The notes under the pieces were generated by a model. The model was not told where the DNA came from. It did not search any database and saw only the letters and a list, made by a program, of their open reading frames with translations. From NCBI RefSeq assembly GCF_004310685.1, contig NZ_SISG01000001.1, positions 868,001-932,000 of the forward strand: a stretch of DNA of 64,000 nt, read 5' to 3'. The position numbers and the translations under genes were made by a program. The stretch's first letter is position 1, and every line of letters starts with the position of its first letter. Origin of the DNA: Glaciihabitans arcticus. Its GTDB lineage: Bacteria; Actinomycetota; Actinomycetes; Actinomycetales; Microbacteriaceae. Shown here piece after piece: positions 59,717 to 64,000 of this stretch.

Positions 59717-61258
59717 ATGTCCCCCGTGGATATCACGCCCGAGTTCAACCCCCTGCGGTTGCCCTCGGATCGTCGTCTCAACCGCATCGCCGGCCCGAGT
59801 GGCTTGGTCATCTTCGGGGTGACGGGTGACCTGTCGCGCAAGAAGCTGATGCCGGCCGTGTACGACCTGGCCAACCGTGGACTCCTCCCGCCCGGCTTCT
59901 CCCTCGTAGGGTTCGCCCGTCGCGACTGGGAGGACCAGGACTTCGAGAAGGTCGTCTACGAGGCCGTGAAGCAGTACGCGCGCACCCCGTTCGACGAGGA
60001 CGTCTGGCGCCAGCTGGCGCAGGGCATCCGCTTCGTGCAGGGCGAGTTCGACGACGAGGCCGCCTTCGACCGTCTCAAGGAGACGATCGAGGAACTCGAC
60101 CGTGACCGCGGCACGATGGGCAACCACGCCTTCTACCTGTCCATCCCGCCGAAGTCCTTCCCCCTCGTCACCGAGCGCCTGCGCAGCTCCGGCCTCGCGG
60201 AGCAGAAGGACGGCCAGTGGCGTCGCGTGGTCATCGAGAAGCCGTTCGGCAGCGACCTCAAGACCGCGCGCGAGCTGAATGCGGTCGTCGAGTCGGTCTT
60301 CCCGCCCGACAGCGTCTTCCGCATCGACCACTACCTGGGCAAGGAGACGGTGCAGAACATCCTGGCGCTGCGCTTCGCCAACCAGCTGTACGAACCCATC
60401 TGGAACTCCAACTATGTCGACCACGTGCAGATCACGATGGCCGAGGACATCGGGGTCGGCGGGCGTGCAGGCTACTACGACGGGATCGGGGCGGCGCGCG
60501 ACGTCATCCAGAATCACCTGCTGCAGCTGCTCGCCCTGACCGCCATGGAGGAGCCCATCTCGTTCGACGCCGCAGACCTGCGTGCCGAGAAGGAGAAGGT
60601 GCTCTCGGCTGTGCGCCTGCCGAAGGACCTCAGCACCGCGACCGCCCGCGGACAGTACTCGGGTGGCTGGCAGGGCGGAGAGAAGGTCATCGGCTTCCTC
60701 GACGAAGATGGAATGAACCCCAAGTCGCTGACCGAGACGTTCGCGGCCATTCGCCTCGACATCGGTACGCGTCGCTGGGCCGGTGTGCCGTTCTACCTGC
60801 GTGCCGGCAAGCGCCTCGGCCGTCGCGTCACCGAGATCGCGGTGGTCTTCAAACGTGCACCGCAGGCCCTCTTCGCGCAGAGCCAGACCGGAAACCTCGG
60901 GCAGAACGCCCTGGTGATCCGCGTGCAGCCCGATGAGGGCGTGACCATCCGCTTCGGCTCCAAGGTGCCCGGCGCCGGGATGCAGGTGCGCGACGTCACG
61001 ATGGACTTCGGGTACGGCCACGCCTTCACCGAGGCGAGCCCCGAGGCCTACGAGCGACTCATTCTCGACGTGCTGCTTGGCGACCCGCCGCTGTTCCCCC
61101 GCCACGAGGAGGTCGAGCTCAGCTGGAAGATCCTCGACCCGATCGAGGAGTACTGGGAGACCCAGGGCCCGCCCGACCAGTACCGCCCCGGAACCTGGGG
61201 TCCCGATTCCGCTGACGAACTCATGGCCCGCGACGGCCGCACCTGGAGGCGACCATGA
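59717..61258 (+). CDS. zwf: Glucose-6-phosphate dehydrogenase
   Basis: A 513-residue enzyme with NADP motif FGVTGDLSRKK (about residues 33-43) and the substrate motif RIDHYLGKE (about 201-209, catalytic His). It opens the oxidative pentose-phosphate pathway and supplies NADPH. In actinomycetes it works with OpcA, whose gene overlaps its stop (ATGA). An AAGGAG ribosome-binding site lies before the ATG. Confidence 0.98.
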   Translation: MSPVDITPEFNPLRLPSDRRLNRIAGPSGLVIFGVTGDLSRKKLMPAVYDLANRGLLPPGFSLVGFARRDWEDQDFEKVVYEAVKQYARTPFDEDVWRQLAQGIRFVQGEFDDEAAFDRLKETIEELDRDRGTMGNHAFYLSIPPKSFPLVTERLRSSGLAEQKDGQWRRVVIEKPFGSDLKTARELNAVVESVFPPDSVFRIDHYLGKETVQNILALRFANQLYEPIWNSNYVDHVQITMAEDIGVGGRAGYYDGIGAARDVIQNHLLQLLALTAMEEPISFDAADLRAEKEKVLSAVRLPKDLSTATARGQYSGGWQGGEKVIGFLDEDGMNPKSLTETFAAIRLDIGTRRWAGVPFYLRAGKRLGRRVTEIAVVFKRAPQALFAQSQTGNLGQNALVIRVQPDEGVTIRFGSKVPGAGMQVRDVTMDFGYGHAFTEASPEAYERLILDVLLGDPPLFPRHEEVELSWKILDPIEEYWETQGPPDQYRPGTWGPDSADELMARDGRTWRRP

Positions 61259-62289
61259 TCGTCGAACTGCCCGATACCACCACGAGCAAGATCTCGAAGA
61301 CGCTCGTCAAGATCCGCGAGGAGGGCGGCGCCGTAGCGCTCGGTCGCGTGCTGACCCTCGTCATTGCCACGAAGCTGGGCGAGGAGGAGGAGGCCATCGA
61401 GGCCGCCAACGATGCCTCGCGCGAGCACCCCATGCGCGTTCTCGTGATCTCGACCGAGCCCGAAGAAGCCAAGCCGACGAAGAAGAGCGCGAAGGCCGCG
61501 GCCGACGAGTCCCGTATCGACGCGCAGATCCGCGTGGGCGGCGACGCCGGCGCGAGTGAGGTCATCGTGCTCCGCGCCTACGGCGACGCCGCTAGTGACC
61601 GCGAGGGGCTCGTCACGGGTCTCCTGCTGCCGGATGCGCCGGTCGTCGTCTGGTGGCCGGGCGCAGCGCCCGCCGTCGCGTCCGAATCAGCCCTCGGCGG
61701 TATCGCCCAGCGTCGCATCACCGATGCCGCGTCGAGCTCGAACCCGCTCGCGGCCCTCGAGAACCTCGCGAAGACCTACAAGCCCGGCGACACAGACTTC
61801 GCCTGGACCCGTCTCACCCTCTGGCGCGCGCAGCTCGCCGCCGTGCTCGACCAGCCGCCGTACGAGCCCGTGACGGGCGTTGAGGTGCACGGCGCGGCCA
61901 ACTCCCCCTCGACCGTCCTGCTGGCCGCCTGGCTGCAGCTCCAGCTGCAGGTGGACGTCAAGCTCGAGGTCACCACCAAGTCGCACGGCTCGAGCGGTAT
62001 CCAGGGCGTTGTGCTGCACCGCGCCTCCGGATCCATCGAACTCGAGCGCACGCTCGCCAACGTCGCGACGCTGGTTCAGCCCGGCCAGCCCACGCACGAC
62101 ATCTCGCTGCCGCGCAGGAGCCTGCGAGACTGCCTCGCCGAGGAGCTTCGCCGACTCGACCCTGACGACCTTTTCGGCGACGTGATCCAGACTGGTGTGG
62201 CACAGTTGGGCAAGAGCGTGAAGCGCACTCGTCCGGCTGCGAAGCCGAAGACCGTACCCACCCGAAAGACCAGGGCAGCCAAAGCGTGA
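61255..62289 (+). CDS. opcA: Glucose-6-phosphate dehydrogenase assembly protein OpcA
   Basis: A 344-residue protein starting MIVELPDTTTSKISKTLVKI, typical of OpcA, with VVVWWPGAAP (about 128-137) in the middle. OpcA is needed for activity or redox control of Zwf in actinomycetes and cyanobacteria. The last 25 residues are a basic tail. It overlaps zwf (ATGA) and pgl (GTGA), so all three are co-translated. Confidence 0.95.
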   Translation: MIVELPDTTTSKISKTLVKIREEGGAVALGRVLTLVIATKLGEEEEAIEAANDASREHPMRVLVISTEPEEAKPTKKSAKAAADESRIDAQIRVGGDAGASEVIVLRAYGDAASDREGLVTGLLLPDAPVVVWWPGAAPAVASESALGGIAQRRITDAASSSNPLAALENLAKTYKPGDTDFAWTRLTLWRAQLAAVLDQPPYEPVTGVEVHGAANSPSTVLLAAWLQLQLQVDVKLEVTTKSHGSSGIQGVVLHRASGSIELERTLANVATLVQPGQPTHDISLPRRSLRDCLAEELRRLDPDDLFGDVIQTGVAQLGKSVKRTRPAAKPKTVPTRKTRAAKA

Positions 62290-63089
62290 CGAATGAACGA
62301 CGAGTGCTGGTACATCCAGACAAAACCGCCCTGGGCGCCGCAGTGGCGTCGAGGTTCGTGACCAAGCTCGTCGACCTTCTGGCCGCGCAGCCCCTCGCCC
62401 ACGTGGTGCTCACCGGTGGCTCGATGGGCTCCGCCGTGCTCGAGCACGTCGCGAACAACCCGGCCAGCACAAGCGTCGACTGGACGCGCGTGCACTTCTG
62501 GTGGGGCGACGAGCGGTGGCTCCCCCGCGGTGACGCCGAGCGCAACGAGACGCAGGCTCGCGCCGCGCTGCTCGACAGCCTCGAGATCGCGAGCGGTAAC
62601 ATCCACTCACTGCCCGCCTCTGATGAGGGCATCGAACTGGATGCCGCGGCCTCCGTCTACGCGAAGGAACTCGCCGACCACGCCACGGACGGCGCGCTCT
62701 ACCCGCGCTTCGACATCACCTTCCTCGGCGTCGGACCGGATGGCCACGTGGCCTCGCTGTTCCCCGAGCGCGGCGGTGTTCGTGAGAAGGACCTCACGGT
62801 CATCTCGGTGCGCAACTCGCCGAAGCCGCCCCCCGAGCGCCTCAGCCTCACGCTGCCGGTCATCAACTCCTCAGAGCGGGTCTGGCTCGTGCTCGCGGGC
62901 GCCGACAAGGCATCAGCACTCGGTCTGACGCTCGCGGGTGCGAGCGTGAACGAGGTTCCGGCGGCCGGTGTCGAGGGACGTCGCTCGACGCTGTTCTTTG
63001 TCGATGCGGATGCCACGGCAGAAGTTCCCGAGAGCCTCACGGCCACCGAGCTGTTCTGGACCGGTTCGGACAGCCCCGACGCCTACTGA
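62286..63089 (+). CDS. pgl: 6-phosphogluconolactonase
   Basis: A 267-residue DevB/SOL-type lactonase with VVLTGGSMGSAVLEHV (about 40-55), HFWWGDERWLP (about 71-81) and LGVGPDGHVASLFP (about 147-160). It hydrolyses the Zwf product to 6-phosphogluconate. GTG start in GTGA overlap with opcA. The next enzyme, Gnd, is not in the window. A strong terminator follows. Confidence 0.96.
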   Translation: MTNERRVLVHPDKTALGAAVASRFVTKLVDLLAAQPLAHVVLTGGSMGSAVLEHVANNPASTSVDWTRVHFWWGDERWLPRGDAERNETQARAALLDSLEIASGNIHSLPASDEGIELDAAASVYAKELADHATDGALYPRFDITFLGVGPDGHVASLFPERGGVREKDLTVISVRNSPKPPPERLSLTLPVINSSERVWLVLAGADKASALGLTLAGASVNEVPAAGVEGRRSTLFFVDADATAEVPESLTATELFWTGSDSPDAY

Positions 63090-63099
63090 CGTCGGACAT

Positions 63100-63131
63100 A
63101 AAAAAGGGCACCCGCAAGGGTGCCCTTTTTT
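63100..63131. terminator. Bidirectional Rho-independent terminator
   Basis: GGGCACCC-GCAA-GGGTGCCC with six A before and six T after: works for pgl (plus) and rbpA (minus). Confidence 0.95.
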
Positions 63132-63141
63132 GTATGTCTGG

Positions 63142-63507
63142 TTATGCGACCGGCGCGCTGCCGCGACGCTGGCGAAGGGCGAGAAGCGCCTCCTCGAGCA
63201 GGCCGGCGGCCTCTTCTTCGGTGCGTCGTTCCTTCACGTACGCGAGGTGGGTCTTGTACGGCTCGAGCTTCGCGACTGACGGCGGGTTGGCCTTGTCGCG
63301 ACCGGCGGGAAGACCGCTCTGCGGGGAGTCGATGGTGACGGGGATCTCGTCTTCGGGCAGGTTCGCCGCGAAGCTGCGCACCGTCTCGTTGCCGAGCTCG
63401 TCCCAGTAGGAGACCTGGATGCGCTCCGCGTGGTAACCGCGGTCCTGCTCGCCCATGGGCCCTGCGCCTACGCGTGAACCCCTAATTGCACTGCCACCGG
63501 AAGCCAT
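63142..63507 (-). CDS. rbpA: RNA polymerase-binding protein RbpA
   Basis: A 121-residue RbpA: SAIRGSRVGAGPMGEQDRG (about 6-24) is the N-terminal sigma/RNA polymerase-binding part (basic linker), and KTHLAYVKERRTEEEAAGLL is the C-terminal sigma-interaction helix. It stabilises the sigma factor on the polymerase. The zinc-binding Cys residues of the streptomycete protein are absent, as in Microbacteriaceae. AAGGGG ribosome-binding site lies before the ATG. The 17-bp array lies upstream. Confidence 0.93.
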   Translation of the reverse strand: MASGGSAIRGSRVGAGPMGEQDRGYHAERIQVSYWDELGNETVRSFAANLPEDEIPVTIDSPQSGLPAGRDKANPPSVAKLEPYKTHLAYVKERRTEEEAAGLLEEALLALRQRRGSAPVA

Positions 63508-63580
63508 CGGAACTATCCCCTTGAAGTGTGCCGTCTCCGGCTGCTGTGAAGTGCCCCGCCACCTCGACGGAACACCGGAA

Positions 63581-63682
63581 CGCTGTGGAACTACTACCGC
63601 TATGGAACTACTACCGCTGTTGAACTACTACCGCTGTTGAACTACTACCGCTGTTGAACTACTACCGCTGTTGAACTACTAC
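63581..63682. repeat. Six-copy 17-bp tandem repeat
   Basis: CGCTGTTGAACTACTAC (consensus) six times in 102 bp; copies 3-6 are identical, copies 1 and 2 differ at one to two bases. The last copy includes the secG stop codon. Confidence 0.97.
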
Positions 63683-63930
63683 AGACCCGCGTCGAACTTG
63701 GTGATGAGACCGAGGAACACGATGCTCGTGATCCAGACGATGCCGAGAATGACGGTGAAACGATTGAGGTTGCGCTCTGCGACACCCGAGGAACCGAGGT
63801 TCGACGTGACGCCACCGCCGAACATGTCGGAGAGGCCGCCACCGCGACCGCGGTGCAGCAGGATGAGCAGGGTCAGGAGCAGACTCGTGATGCCGAGAAT
63901 GACCTGCAGAATGACCTGGACAATTTCCAC
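63679..63930 (-). CDS. secG: Preprotein translocase subunit SecG
   Basis: An 83-residue SecG with two membrane helices (about residues 4-23 and 57-78) and the connecting GLSDMFGGG motif, a SecG signature. It joins SecYE in the membrane to aid protein export. GTG start at 63930 with GAAAGG upstream. The stop is TAG followed by a second TAG provided by the 17-bp array. Confidence 0.95.
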   Translation of the reverse strand: MEIVQVILQVILGITSLLLTLLILLHRGRGGGLSDMFGGGVTSNLGSSGVAERNLNRFTVILGIVWITSIVFLGLITKFDAGL

Positions 63931-63967
63931 GCGCGAAACCTTTCGAAGCGGCTGAATAGCCTCACAT

Positions 63968-63973
63968 AGTATA
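63968..63973 (-). promoter_or_regulatory. -10 element TATACT before secG
   Basis: On the minus strand TATACT lies about 37 nt before the secG GTG. The region beyond it leads off the right edge. Confidence 0.45.
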
Positions 63974-64000
63974 ACCGCGCCGTAGCGCGACGGGAATCAA

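Noticed and set aside
63581-63682. CRISPR-like array near secG
   Set aside because: Units are 17 bp, directly adjacent with no spacers, and no cas genes are present; it is a simple tandem repeat.

Overview
This window is a compact stretch of chromosome from a high-GC actinomycete, almost certainly a member of the Microbacteriaceae (genus not decidable from this piece). The signs are RbpA without zinc cysteines, GlgM/GlgC in divergent arrangement, OpcA between zwf and pgl, a SufB-SufD-Rieske-SufC-SufT operon beside ctaA/ctaB, DUF222/HNH proteins, ImuA'-ImuB-DnaE2 and a zinc-free ribosomal protein L31. No transposase, integrase, tRNA, rRNA or CRISPR array was seen, and no gap between genes exceeds 300 bases.

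Layout. 1-6.8 kb: the start of sbcD, then small housekeeping or accessory genes (glutaredoxin, MmcQ/YjbR, CsbD, Eis-like acetyltransferase, acylphosphatase, an SOS-type DUF222/HNH nuclease, an SDR, two GNATs, DUF4287/DUF5655). 6.8-14.1 kb: a DarT-like ADP-ribosyltransferase with an N-terminal Cys/His knuckle and no antitoxin next to it, two DUF2207 membrane proteins, three small acidic or membrane proteins, and a tightly coupled DUF2207 / J-domain-NERD-like / membrane-protein operon. 14.1-17.9 kb: small enzymes and the DUF5997 / HTH-less LysR pair. 18-23.9 kb: the imuA'-imuB-dnaE2 mutasome operon behind a perfect LexA box. 24-30 kb: a cold-shock gene with a structured leader, a helicase, DNA polymerase IV, a GlsB-type membrane protein, a GDSL hydrolase and a fatty acid desaturase. 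30-40 kb: D,D-carboxypeptidase, APC permease, phosphotransferase, rRNA methyltransferase, sirtuin, histidine phosphatase, alpha/beta hydrolase, trehalose synthase, an exonuclease and L31. 40-48 kb: a lone ABC ATPase, glgM/glgC, serB, fabG, DUF3099, SURF1 and an ABC-F ATPase. 48-54.6 kb: the suf operon and the heme A genes ctaA/ctaB. 54.8-63.1 kb: the pentose-phosphate cluster tkt-tal-pgi-zwf-opcA-pgl, followed by rbpA and secG.

How genes work together. The mutasome, DNA polymerase IV, SbcD, the helicase and the SOS-boxed HNH protein form a DNA-damage theme. TreS, GlgM and GlgC belong to trehalose/alpha-glucan metabolism. The zwf cluster supplies NADPH and pentoses. Suf, CtaA, CtaB and SURF1 serve Fe-S proteins and cytochrome oxidase.

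Cross-cutting patterns that a gene list alone would miss: (1) at least 15 genes carry a TANNNT hexamer exactly 6 nt before their start codon, which points to widespread leaderless transcription; (2) four convergent gene pairs overlap by the same four bases (CTAG or CTAA); (3) a 61-bp palindrome-bearing repeat occurs once between genes and once in frame inside dnaE2, with compensatory stem changes; (4) a six-copy 17-bp tandem array lies between secG and rbpA.
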